Assembly (NCBI GenBank): GCA_003248315.1
Contig: QKWM01000004.1
Location: 4,461,001 to 4,525,000, forward strand
Source: Streptomyces sp. SW4
Lineage (GTDB): Bacteria; Actinomycetota; Actinomycetes; Streptomycetales; Streptomycetaceae
DNA: 64,000 nt
Reading direction: 5' to 3'
Shown: piece after piece, positions 10,178-19,216 of the stretch
Layout of the letters: each line of letters opens with the position of its first letter
Position numbering within the stretch: the stretch's first letter is position 1
Notes under the pieces: model-generated
What the model was told of the DNA's origin: nothing
The model's database searches: none
Seen by the model: only the letters and a program-made list of their open reading frames with translations
Program-made: the position numbers and the translations under genes

Positions 10178-11179
10178 GTGCGCCGACGCTCACTTCTCAT
10201 CGCCGTACCCGCCGGACTGGTCACGCTCGCCGCATGCGGCGACGAAGGGTCCGATTCGAGCAAGGCCAGCGACAGCGCCTCGCCCTCGGCACCGGCCACC
10301 TCCGCGCCGCCCGCGCCCAAGATCGTCGACGGTCCGCTGCCCGCGATCACGGCGGGCACCGGGTTCGACGAGAAGCCCACCGTCGCCAAGGGCAGCGGCG
10401 ACCCCTCGGACCAGCTGGCCGTGAAGACGGCGATCGTCGGCAACGGCAAGACGGTCGCGGAGAACGACTTCGTCGTGGCGAACTACCTCGGCCAGATCTG
10501 GGCCACGGCGAAGGTGTTCGACAACTCCTACGACCGCAAGACCCCGATCGTCATCCAGCTCGCCCAGGGCAGCATCATCGACGGCTGGCGGTACGCGCTC
10601 ACGGGCAAGAAGACCGGCAGCCGCGTCGAGTTCTCCGTGCCTCCCACCTGGGGCTACGGCAAGCAGGGCAACGAGCAGGCGGGCATCAAGGGCGACGACA
10701 CCCTGGTGTTCGTCGTCGACCTGCAGGACACCTTCAACGCCAAGAGCTCGGCCAAGGGCGAGGAGGTCCCGCAGGACGACGCGGCCCTGCCGAAGGTGGG
10801 CACCAACACCGACGGCAAGGCGCCCTCCATCGAGGTGCCCAGGACCGACGCGCCGAAGAAGCTCGTGGCGGAGTACGTCATCGAGGGCGACGGCGCCGAG
10901 GTCGGCGAGCAGGACAGCGTCCTCGTCCAGTACAAGGGCGTGCTGTGGGACGGCGGCAAGGAGTTCGACTCGACGTACAAGCGCAAGCAGCTGGCGTCGT
11001 TCTCGCTCCAGCAGGTCGTCAAGGGCTGGGCGCAGGGCCTGACCGGCAAGAAGGTCGGCAGCCGCGTCCTCATCGTCGTACCGCCGAACCTGGGCTACGG
11101 CGAGAGCCCGCCGCCGAACAGCGGCATCGAGAAGGACTCCACCCTGGTCTTCGCCGTGGACATCCTGGCGAAGCTGTGA
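10178..11179 (+). CDS. FKBP-type peptidyl-prolyl isomerase lipoprotein, two FKBP domains
   Basis: Exported prolyl isomerase, 333 residues from GTG 10178. The signal MRRRSLLIAVPAGLVTLAAC ends in a lipobox cysteine (position 20), followed by a Ser/Ala/Pro-rich linker. Two FKBP domains follow. The first (about 85-185) has FDNSYDRK, IIDGWRYALTGKK and TWGYGKQGN. The second (about 230-333) has VQYKGVLWDGGKEFDSTY, VVKGWAQGLTGKKVG and PPNLGYGESPPPNSGIEKD. The second is closer to active FKBPs. Only a few bases separate it from the cytosolic FKBP gene, suggesting one operon. The gene is intact. Confidence 0.92.
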   Translation: MRRRSLLIAVPAGLVTLAACGDEGSDSSKASDSASPSAPATSAPPAPKIVDGPLPAITAGTGFDEKPTVAKGSGDPSDQLAVKTAIVGNGKTVAENDFVVANYLGQIWATAKVFDNSYDRKTPIVIQLAQGSIIDGWRYALTGKKTGSRVEFSVPPTWGYGKQGNEQAGIKGDDTLVFVVDLQDTFNAKSSAKGEEVPQDDAALPKVGTNTDGKAPSIEVPRTDAPKKLVAEYVIEGDGAEVGEQDSVLVQYKGVLWDGGKEFDSTYKRKQLASFSLQQVVKGWAQGLTGKKVGSRVLIVVPPNLGYGESPPPNSGIEKDSTLVFAVDILAKL

Positions 11180-11239
11180 TCGCGGGGGATGACAGACTGA
11201 CGGACGTTGCCTTTTCGCAGACAAGCAGGAGCTGAACAC

Positions 11240-11610
11240 GTGAGCATCGACAAGCCCGAGATCGACTTCCCGGGCGGCGAGCCCCCGGCGGACCTCGAGA
11301 TCAAGGACATCTGGGAGGGCGACGGGCCGGTGGCTCAGGCGGGCCAGACCGTCACCGTCCACTACGTGGGCGTCGCCTTCAGCACGGGCGAGGAGTTCGA
11401 CGCCAGCTGGAACCGCGGCACCCCCTTCCGCTTCCCGCTGGGCGCCGGCCGCGTCATCAAGGGCTGGGACCAGGGCGTGCAGGGCATGAAGGTCGGCGGC
11501 CGCCGCCAGCTGACCATCCCGGCCCACCTCGCCTACGGCAACCAGAGCCCGACCCCGGCGATCAAGCCGGGCGAGACCCTGATCTTCGTGGTCGACCTGC
11601 TCGGGTCTGA
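11240..11610 (+). CDS. FKBP-type peptidyl-prolyl cis-trans isomerase
   Basis: Single-domain cytosolic FKBP, expected 123 residues. GTG 11240 is preceded by AGGAG at proper spacing. It contains the full signature VTVHYVGVAFSTGEEFDASW, GAGRVIKGWDQGVQGMKVGG, PAHLAYGNQSPTPAIKPGE and TLIFVVDLLG. A G is missing from the run at 11603-11605; restoring it gives the usual ending VDLLGV and a stop at 11608-11610. Without it the frame runs on through the terminator. It may help fold clients shared with the upstream lipoprotein, but its link to pupylation is positional only. Confidence 0.93.
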
Positions 11611-11650
11611 GCGAGAACCCGACCGGGTTCCGACCGGACCCGATCATCCG

Positions 11651-11678
11651 GGGCCCATGCCTGTCCGGGCATGGGCCC
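11651..11678 (+). terminator. Terminator after the FKBP genes
   Basis: Perfect 11-bp inverted repeat GGGCCCATGCC (11651-11661) / GGCATGGGCCC (11668-11678), loop of six, then TCGGCTTTT. It separates the FKBP pair from pafBC. Confidence 0.85.
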
Positions 11679-11748
11679 TCGGCTTTTGCCACGCCATCGC
11701 GGGGCGGTACGGTCATCCGTTGTAAGCACCATAGGGAGAAGGGCGTCG

Positions 11749-12700
11749 ATGGCCATTGCCAAGGCCGAGCGGCTGATGAACCTGGCGCTGTGCCTGCTCG
11801 GCACGCGGCGGCCGCTCAGCAAGCACGAGCTGCGTCAGTCCATCGAGGCCTACATGGAGGCCGGGTCCGACGACTCCTTCAACCGCATGTTCGAGCGGGA
11901 CAAGGACGACCTGCGGGAACTCGGCCTGGTCATCGAGACCGTCGAGAACCTGGAGGGCGAGGTCGGCTATCTCGCCCGCCGCGACAGCAACCGCCTGCCT
12001 CCCATCACCCTGGACGCCGAGGAGGCCGCCGCCCTGGGCCTGGCCGCCAAGGTCTGGCAGCAGGCCCGGCTGGCCGGCGCGGCCAGCGGCGCCCTGCAGA
12101 AGCTGCGCGCCGCGGGGCTGCCGGAGGACGTCGACCCCTACGAGGCGCACGGTGCGCTGGAGCCGCGCATCCCGGTGCACGAGGCCGCCTTCGAACCGCT
12201 GATGCTGGCCTGCCGGGACCGCCGCCCGGTCGTCTTCGACTACCGCAAGGCCACCGCCGCCCGGCCCGAGACCCGGCACGTGGAGCCGTGGGCGCTGGAG
12301 TGCTGGCGCGGCCACTGGTACCTGGCGGGCTTCGACCGCGACCGCGGCGCGGAGCGCGTCTTCCGGCTGTCCCGGATCACCGGCAAGGTCCGCTCGCGCG
12401 GGGGCGCTTCACCGCCCCCGTGCCGGACGTCGTCACCGTGCGCGAGACCGTCGCGAGCTGGGCGGGGGAGACCGCCGACCGCTCCGCGCGGATCCGGCTG
12501 CGCTCCGGGGCGGGGTACCCCTTCGGGCGAAGGCCACCGTCGTGCGGGAACTCGGCGACGGATGGGACGAGTTGGAGATTCCGTACGGGCACGGACTCGA
12601 CGCCTGGCTGGTGGAGTTCGGGCCCGACGTGGTGGTCGTCGAGCCCGCCGAGCTGCGGGCCGACGTGGTCGACCGGCTGCGCGCCGTCGCCAAGGGCTGA
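11749..12700 (+). CDS. pafB: Proteasome accessory factor B, WYL-domain transcriptional regulator
   Basis: With PafC forms the activator of the actinobacterial LexA-independent DNA-damage response. Expected 317 residues from ATG 11749, which has AGGGAGAAGG upstream. The N-terminal winged helix is LSKHELRQSIEAY through FERDKDDLRELGLVIETVEN. The WYL-type sensor contains VVFDYRK, HVEPWALECWRGHWYLAGFDRDR and ERVFRLSRITGKVR. Frame breaks at 12400-12404 (one G missing) and 12518-12521 (one C missing; GYPLRAKATVVREL expected). pafC begins 17 bases after the stop. Confidence 0.93.
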
Positions 12701-12717
12701 GGGGAGCGGACAACACA

Positions 12718-13801
12718 GTGGCAGGCAAACCGGTCAGGCCCGTCAACGCCATCGACCAGACGCGGCGGATGCTGTCGTTGGTGACGTATCTGCGCGAGCG
12801 CCCCGGCGCCCGGATCGAGGACGTGGCACGCGCCTTCGGCATCACCGAGGACGAGCTGGTCTCCGACCTCGACGTGCTGCCCATGTGCGGCACCAGCTTC
12901 CGCGGCGGCGATCTGCTCGACATCGACACCGACGGCGAGCGCATCTGGTGGCACAACCCGGCCGCGCTCGGCGCGGACGCCGCCGAGCCGCTGCGGCTCG
13001 CCGCCGACGAGGCGACGGCCCTGCTGGTCGCCGCCCGGGCCGTGGCGACGCTGCCCGGACTGCGCGAGAGCGACCGGCAGGCGCTGCTGCGGGCCACCGC
13101 CAAGGTGGAGGCCGCGGCCGGAGAGGCGGCCGGGCCAGCTCCCGGCTGTCGGTGACCTTCGAGTCCGAGGGCGGTGTCTTCGCCGACGTCGACCGGGCCA
13201 TCTCCGAGCGCCGCCGCCTGTGGATCAGGTACTACTCGCCGGCCCGGGACGAGGTCACCGAGCGCGAGATCGACCCGATCCGCCTGGTCAGCGTCGGGCA
13301 CACCTACGTCGAGGCCTGGTGCCGCCGCTCCGAGGCCCGCCGCACCTTCCGGCTCGACCGGGTCGCCGAGATCAGGATCCTCGACGAGCCGTCGGCGCCG
13401 CCGGAGATAGAGCTGCGGGACCTGTCCGAGGGCTGGTGCAGCCCGCCGCGGAGGACCCCGAGGTCGTCGTCGAGGTCGGGCCGGGCGGCCGCTGGGTCGC
13501 CGAGTACTACCCGCACGACAGCGCGGAGGAGCTTCCCGACGGCGGGCTGCGCATCACCCTGCGCACGCCGGACCCGGCGTCCCTGCGCCGGCTGGCCCTG
13601 CGGCTCGGGCGCGACGGGCGGATCGTCGCCCCCGCAGCGCTCGCCGACAGCGCCCGGGAGGCCGCCCGCGAGGCCCTGGCGGCCTACGACGGGATCGAGG
13701 ACGCGACGGATCCGGCCGGTGCCGGCGGCACACGGCCGCCGGCGCCCGTGGGGCATGCGGTGCACGCCGGGCAGGACGACGGGCGGGAGCGAGGGCTGTG
13801 A
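12718..13801 (+). CDS. pafC: Proteasome accessory factor C, WYL-domain transcriptional regulator
   Basis: Partner of PafB, expected about 361 residues. GTG 12718 reads MAGKPVRPVNAIDQTRRMLSLV. The N-terminal helix-turn-helix is RIEDVARAFGITEDELVSDLDVL. The WYL region has LWIRYYSPARDEVTEREIDPI and HTYVEAWCRRSEARRTFRLDRV. Two single-G losses break the frame, at 13132-13134 (AGASSRLSVTFE expected) and 13430-13432 (SEGLVQPAAEDPE expected). The stop overlaps the GTG of the next gene (GTGA), indicating translational coupling. Confidence 0.93.
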
Positions 13802-14091
13802 GCGAGTCGGCGGGCAGCTCGGTGGCGGGCATGACGGTGGCGGCCGCGTTCGCCGGGATGAGAAGCGTCACTCCCGTCGTGTTCAGAGCGGGCTGCCCCG
13901 ACTGCCGGGGCCGCTTCGAGCTCGCCGCCAGCGCCCTGCGGCTGGCCATCGGCGCCAGCAGCCGTACGACGTTCTACTCGTTCACCTGCCCCGAGTGCGG
14001 CGCGGCCGTCCGCAAGCCGGCGGGGGAGCGGATCGTGGAACTTCTCACGGGCGGCGGCGTCCGGACCCTGCGGCTGCACTCCACCGTCTAG
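13798..14091 (+). CDS. Small zinc-ribbon-like protein
   Basis: 97 residues if translated from the GTG overlapping the pafC stop; ATGs at 13831 and 13858 are alternatives. Two CxxC knuckles, GCPDCRGRFEL and FTCPECGAAVRKP, about 35 residues apart, suggest one zinc ribbon. Between them is LAASALRLAIGASSRTTFYS. No catalytic motif is visible. It is the last gene of the pafBC unit, so it may act with PafBC or be a passenger. I do not recognise a named family. The gene is intact. Confidence 0.75.
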   Translation: MSESAGSSVAGMTVAAAFAGMRSVTPVVFRAGCPDCRGRFELAASALRLAIGASSRTTFYSFTCPECGAAVRKPAGERIVELLTGGGVRTLRLHSTV

Positions 14092-14163
14092 TCGCCGCAC
14101 TCCACCGGCCGGACGGCGCTGCGCGATTGGGACCGCTCGGCGCGACGGTCTAGGCTTCCCGTC

Positions 14164-14358
14164 ATGTTCTGGCCGATGTTCGCGGTAGCCGTGGGATTCC
14201 TGGGTCTGTGCGTCCTCGCGGTGCTCGCCGTCCGGGTGTTCGTGGAAGCCCAGCGCCTGGGCCGGCAGGTCACCGACTCCGCGCACCGGATCAGCCGGGC
14301 CGCCGAGGACCTGGAGCGGGCGACGGCGAGCGCGGCCCGTTCCGTCGACGCGCTGTGA
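14164..14358 (+). CDS. Small single-pass membrane protein
   Basis: 64 residues from ATG 14164. One N-terminal transmembrane segment (FAVAVGFLGLCVLAVLAVRVF) is followed by an amphipathic helix with regularly spaced Ala, Arg and Glu (QRLGRQVTDSAHRISRAAED). This is the general layout of DUF948-like and TatA-like proteins, without the TatA FGxxKLP hinge. Function is unknown. It lies between the pafBC unit and the tatA promoter. The gene is intact. Confidence 0.65.
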   Translation: MFWPMFAVAVGFLGLCVLAVLAVRVFVEAQRLGRQVTDSAHRISRAAEDLERATASAARSVDAL

Positions 14359-14496
14359 GCGTCGGCGCCTCCACCGACGCGCGGTAGGAGACCGCGCCCT
14401 GTCACCACGCCGCGGCGGGCGGGTACGCTGCTGAATTGCGGCCCGGAGAACGAGGCCCGGGCACGGACGGGAGTACGCACAGGGTATGCACGGGGA

Positions 14497-14526
14497 TTGC
14501 CTCACGTTCACCCTCGGCGTTACGAT
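14497..14526 (+). promoter_or_regulatory. Promoter upstream of tatA
   Basis: TTGCCT (14497-14502), 18-base spacer, TACGAT (14521-14526); both hexamers fit the housekeeping consensus. The tatA ATG is 88 bases further on. The predicted leader contains TCGGAC/GTCCGA (14546-14561), a 6-bp inverted repeat with a four-base loop. Confidence 0.6.
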
Positions 14527-14613
14527 CGCTGCACAACACGATCGATCGGACGCATGTCCGACCGATCGGACAGCGCCCCCACCCCAGCCGCCTCGGTGAG
14601 AAGGTAAAGACTT

Positions 14614-14898
14614 ATGTTCGGAAAGCTCGGAGCCCCCGAGATCATTCTCATTCTCGTCGTCATCATCCTGCTGTTCGGCGCGAAGAAGCTTCCGGACATG
14701 GCGCGCTCGCTCGGCAAGTCCGCGCGCATCCTCAAGAGCGAGGCCAAGGCCATGAAGGAGGACGGCAACAAGTCCTCCGCCCCGGCCGACCCCCCCAACC
14801 CCGGCGACACCCCGTCCCAGCGCACCATCCAGGCGGCCCCCGGCGATGTGACCAGCTCCCGCCCGGTCAACGAGCCGACGGACACGACCAAGCGCTGA
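14614..14898 (+). CDS. tatA: Twin-arginine translocase subunit TatA
   Basis: Pore-forming subunit of the Tat export system, 94 residues, intact. It has a short N-terminal transmembrane helix (EIILILVVIILLFGA), the conserved hinge FGAKKLPDMARSLGKS, an amphipathic helix ARILKSEAKAMKED and an unstructured hydrophilic tail. RBS GAGAAGG precedes the ATG. tatC follows after 47 bases. Confidence 0.95.
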   Translation: MFGKLGAPEIILILVVIILLFGAKKLPDMARSLGKSARILKSEAKAMKEDGNKSSAPADPPNPGDTPSQRTIQAAPGDVTSSRPVNEPTDTTKR

Positions 14899-14945
14899 CG
14901 CAGGGCCGGTGACCTCCGGCCCGCCGCACGAGATGGGAACGTGGG

Positions 14946-15892
14946 TTGCTGAAGTCTGCCCGCAACAAGGAGAGGGATCCGGAGGGGCGGATGCCCCTCG
15001 CGGAGCACCTTCGTGAGCTTCGCAACCGGCTCGCGAAGGCGCTGCTGGCGATCGTCGTCGTCGCCGTCGCCGCCGCCTTCTTCTACAACGACATCATCAA
15101 CTTCTTCACCAAGCCGATCCTCGACTCGGTCGGGTGCAAGGAGTCCTTCGAGGAGCTGGCCAAGGCCGCCGACGGTGAGAGCTGCGCCCGGATCACGATC
15201 AACGGTCTGCTGGCGCCCTTCACCCTGGCCCTGAAGGTCTCCCTCATGGCCGGTGTCGTGCTGGCCTCCCCGGTCTGGCTGTACCAGCTGTGGGCCTTCG
15301 TCGCCCCGGGCCTGCACAAGCACGAGAAGAAGTACGCCTACGTCTTCGTCGGCACGGGCGTGCCCCTCTTCCTCGGCGGTGCCTTCTTCGCCTACCTGGT
15401 GCTGCCCACGACGGCGAAGGTGCTGATCGAGTTCACCCCCTTCGGCGTCGACAACCTGCTGCCGCTGGACGAGCTGCTGGACCTCGTCACGCGCATGGTG
15501 GTCGTCTTCGGCCTCTCCTTCGAACTGCCGCTGCTGCTGGTCATGCTCAACTTCAGCGGGGTGCTGAGCGGCAAGCGGATGCTCGGCTGGTGGCGCGCCA
15601 TGATCATGGGATCACGCTGTTCGCGGCGATCGCCACGCCCAGCACGGACCCGGTCTCCATGCTGGGGCTGGCCGGTCCGATCTGGGTGCTGTACTTCGCC
15701 GCCGTGGCCATCGCGCTGCTGAACGACCGCCGGGCCAGCCGCCGCGAGGCCCTCGGGCCCGCCGACGACGAGGCCTCCGAGCTGGACCTCACCCCCGAGG
15801 ACATCGGCGAGATCGAGCCCGTCACCACCAGCCGCGCCCTGCCCGAGCAGAGCCGCACGGACCGGGTCAACGGCTACGACGACGTGACCTGA
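14946..15892 (+). CDS. tatC: Twin-arginine translocase subunit TatC
   Basis: Polytopic receptor for twin-arginine signal peptides, expected 315 residues with six transmembrane helices. The start is taken as TTG 14946 (MLKSARNKERDPEGRMPL), which retains the conserved cytoplasmic lead-in MPLAEHLRELRNRL. Other family blocks are LLAPFTLALKVSL, SPVWLYQLWAFVAPGLHKHEKK and FGLSFELPLLLVMLNF. One G is missing at 15608-15610; restoring it gives MIMGITLFAAIATPSTDP. The cytoplasmic tail is acidic. It is followed by the helicase gene, as in mycobacteria. Confidence 0.94.
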
Positions 15893-16039
15893 GGCACCCG
15901 TCGCCAGGCCGTTCCCGCCCCGGACCGCACCGCGCGCCCGGGGCGGCGCCGTGTCCGCCCGGGGCGGCGCCGTGCCCGGGGGCCGATCCGGATAATGATC
16001 GTCCTGTTGTCGGTGCGGCCCGGTACGCTCGAAAGCACG

Positions 16040-18846
16040 ATGACAGAGGACCTCTCACCGGCCGAGCGGTACGCGGCAGCCCGCAGGCGCGCTGCCGAGC
16101 AGGCCACCGCGCTCGCCTCCTTCCGCGAGATGTACGACTTCGGCCTCGACCCCTTCCAGATCGAGGCCTGCCAGGCGCTCGAGGCGGGAAGGGCGTGCTG
16201 GTGGCCGCACCCACCGGTTCCGGCAAGACGATCGTGGGCGAGTTCGCCGTCCACCTCGCCCTCCAGCAGGGCAAGAAGTGCTTCTACACCACGCCGATCA
16301 AGGCGCTGTCGAACCAGAAGTACGCCGACCTGTGCCGCCGCTACGGCCAGGACAAGGTGGGCCTGCTCACCGGCGACAACAGCGTGAACTCCGGCGCCCC
16401 CGTGGTCGTGATGACCACCGAGGTGCTGCGGAACATGCTGTACGCCGGCTCGCAGACCCTCCTGGGCCTGGGGTACGTGGTCATGGACGAGGTGCACTAC
16501 CTCTCCGACCGCTTCCGCGGCGCCGTGTGGGAGGAAGTGATCATCCACCTCCCCGAGTCGGTGACGCTCGTGTCACTGTCGGCGACCGTGTCCAACGCCG
16601 AGGAGTTCGGTGACTGGCTCGACACCGTCCGTGGCGACACCGAGGTGATCGTCTCCGAGCACCGGCCCGTCCCGCTCTTCCAGCACGTACTCGCCGGACG
16701 GCGGATGTACGACCTGTTCGAGGAGGGCGAGGGCCACAAGAAGGCCGTCAACCCCGACCTGATGCGCATGGCCCGGATGGAGGCCAGCCGTCCCTCGTAC
16801 CAGGACCGCAGACGCGGCCGGTCGATGCGGGAGGCCGACCGGGAGCGGGAGCGCAGACAGCGCTCGCGGATCTGGACGCCGAGCAGGCCCGAGGTCATCG
16901 AGCGGCTGGACGCCGAGGCGCTGCTTCCGGCGATCACCTTCATCTTCAGCCGCGCCGCGTGCGAGGCCGCCGTCGAGCAGTGCCTGTACGCGGGGCTGCG
17001 CCTCAACGACCAGGACGAGCGGGCCGAGGTCCGCGCCCTGGTCGAGGAGCGCACGTCGTCGATCCCGCCGGAGGACCTGCACGTCCTCGGCTACTACGAG
17101 TGGCTGGAGGGCCTGGAGCGGGGCATAGCCGCGCACCACGCGGGCATGCTGCCGACCTTCAAGGAGGTCGTCGAGGAGCTGTTCGTACGGGGCCTGGTCA
17201 AGGCGGTCTTCGCGACCGAGACGCTCGCCCTCGGCATCAACATGCCGGCCCGCTCGGTGGTCCTGGAGAAGCTCGTCAAGTGGAACGGCGAGCAGCACGC
17301 CGACATCACCCCCGGAGAGTTCACGCAGCTCACCGGGCGCGCCGGGCGCCGCGGCATCGACATCGAGGGGCACGCCGTGGTGCTGTGGCAGCGCGGCATG
17401 AACCCCGAGCACCTCGCGGGGCTGGCCGGCACCCGCACCTATCCGCTGCGCTCCAGCTTCAAGCCGTCGTACAACATGGCGGTCAACCTCGTGGAGCAGT
17501 TCGGCCGGCACCGCTCGCGCGAACTGCTGGAGACGTCGTTCGCCCAGTTCCAGGCGGACCGGTCGGTCGTCGGGATCTCCCGGCAGGTGCAGCGCAACGA
17601 GGAGGGCCTGGAGGGCTACAAGGCCTCCATGACCTGCCACCTCGGCGACTTCGAGGAGTACGCGCGGCTGCGCCGCGAACTGAAGGACCGCGAGACCGAG
17701 CTGGCCCGGCAGGGCGCGGTGCAGCGCCGCGCGGAGGCCGCCGTCGCCCTGGAGAAGCTGAAGCCCGGCGACGTCATCCACGTCCCCACCGGCAAGTACG
17801 CGGGCCTGGCCCTGGTGCTGGACCCGGGCCTGCCCGCCGGCCGGTCCAACGGCCACCGCGGCCTGGAGTACCACGACGGGCCGCGTCCCCTGGTGCTGAC
17901 GGCCGAGCGGCAGGTCAAGCGGCTGGCGTCGATGGACTTCCCGGTGCCTGTGGAGCCGCTGGAGCGGATGCGCATCCCCAAGTCCTTCAACCCGCGTTCG
18001 CCGCAGTCCCGGCGCGACCTCGCCTCCGCGCTGCGGACCAAGGCCGGGCACATCCCGCCCGAGCGGCACCGCAAGCGGCGCTCCCAGGCCGCCGACGACC
18101 GGGAGATCGCCCGGCTGCGCAAGGCCATCCGGGCCCACCCCTGCCACGGCTGCAGCGACCGCGAGGACCACGCCCGCTGGGCCGAGCGCTACCACCGGCT
18201 GCTGCGCGACACCTCCCAGCTGGAGCGCCGCATCGAGGGCCGTACGAACACCATCGCGCGCACCTTCGACCGTATCGTCGCCCTGCTGACCGAGCTGGAC
18301 TATCTGCGCGGCGACGAGGTCACCGAGCACGGCAAGCGGCTCGCCCGGCTCTACGGCGAGCTGGACCTGCTCGCCAGCGAGTGCCTGCGCGAGCGGGTCT
18401 GGGAGGGGCTCGGCCCGGCCGAGCTGGCCGCGTGCGTCTCGGCCCTGGTGTTCGAGTCCCGGGTCGCCGACGACGCGATGGCGCCCAAGCTGCCCTCGGG
18501 CAACGCCAAGGCGGCCCTCGGGGAGATGGTGCGCATCTGGGGCCGGCTGGACGCGCTGGAGGAGGAGTTCCGGATCAGCCAGACCGAGGGGGTCGGCCAG
18601 CGCGAGCCCGACCTCGGTTTCGCCTGGGCCGCGTACATGTGGGCCTCCGGCAAGGGCCTGGACGAGGTGCTGCGCGAGGCGGAGATGCCGGCCGGCGACT
18701 TCGTGCGCTGGTGCAAGCAGGTCATCGACGTCCTCGGCCAGATCGCGGCGGCCGCCCCCGCCGAGGGGTCGACGGTGCCGAAGAACGCGCGCAAGGCCGT
18801 CGAAGGGCTGCTGCGCGGTGTGGTGGCCTACTCGTCGGTGGGGTAG
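16040..18846 (+). CDS. helY: Ski2/Mtr4-like DEVH-box helicase HelY
   Basis: Large superfamily-2 helicase, expected about 935 residues from ATG 16040 (MTEDLSPAERYAAARRRA). Motifs in order: Q-like FGLDPFQIEACQAL, Walker A AAPTGSGKT, TTPIKALSNQKY, DEVH (VVMDEVHYLSDRFRG), SLSAT, and QLTGRAGRRGID (motif VI). The C-terminal part resembles the Mtr4/DSHCT domain. It probably acts on structured RNA, but the substrate is not shown by the sequence. One G is missing at 16186-16188 (ALEAGKGVLVAAPTG expected). Neighbourhood paf-tatA-tatC-helY matches the mycobacterial order. Confidence 0.92.
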
Positions 18847-19216
18847 CGGGTACTCCCAGCCGGCTTCTTCCGGGCGCCCGAGCACTGTTGCTCGGGCGCC
18901 CGCGTCATGTCCGGGCCTGTCGGTTCACTCGTTACGGTGAGTGACATTCGCACGGCTGTGCAGCGATACTGTGTGTGTTCGAACAGCTTCGCACCGTGCA
19001 AATGGGCCCGAGGTTACCCCCTCTCCAGGGGCCGTTTCAGGTGCTTGCCGAATATGACACGGCGATGATCCGCTCGGACTAAGCTCGCCCGCAGCGCGCC
19101 GAGTTGAGGCGAATTCGCGCGTTTGTTCCTCATACCCAGAACAGCCCCATCGATCCCATGACATACCCCCTTGCAAGCTCCCCCATCCCCAGCCGACTCC
19201 TTTTCAGAGGGCCCAC
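18847..19216. other. Intergenic region before the conservon
   Basis: 370 bases without a gene. It holds the helY terminator and an inverted repeat TCACTC (18925-18930) N8 GAGTGA (18939-18944), then less GC-rich sequence that probably carries the cvn promoter. I cannot assign a specific -35/-10 pair with confidence. Confidence 0.5.
18871..18902 (+). terminator. Terminator after helY
   Basis: 14-bp perfect stem CGGGCGCCCGAGCA (18871-18884) / TGCTCGGGCGCCCG (18889-18902) with loop CTGT. No T run. Confidence 0.8.

Noticed and set aside
18925-18944. BldD operator upstream of the conservon
   Set aside because: TCACTC-N8-GAGTGA does not fit the published BldD consensus when aligned base by base; left as an unassigned inverted repeat.
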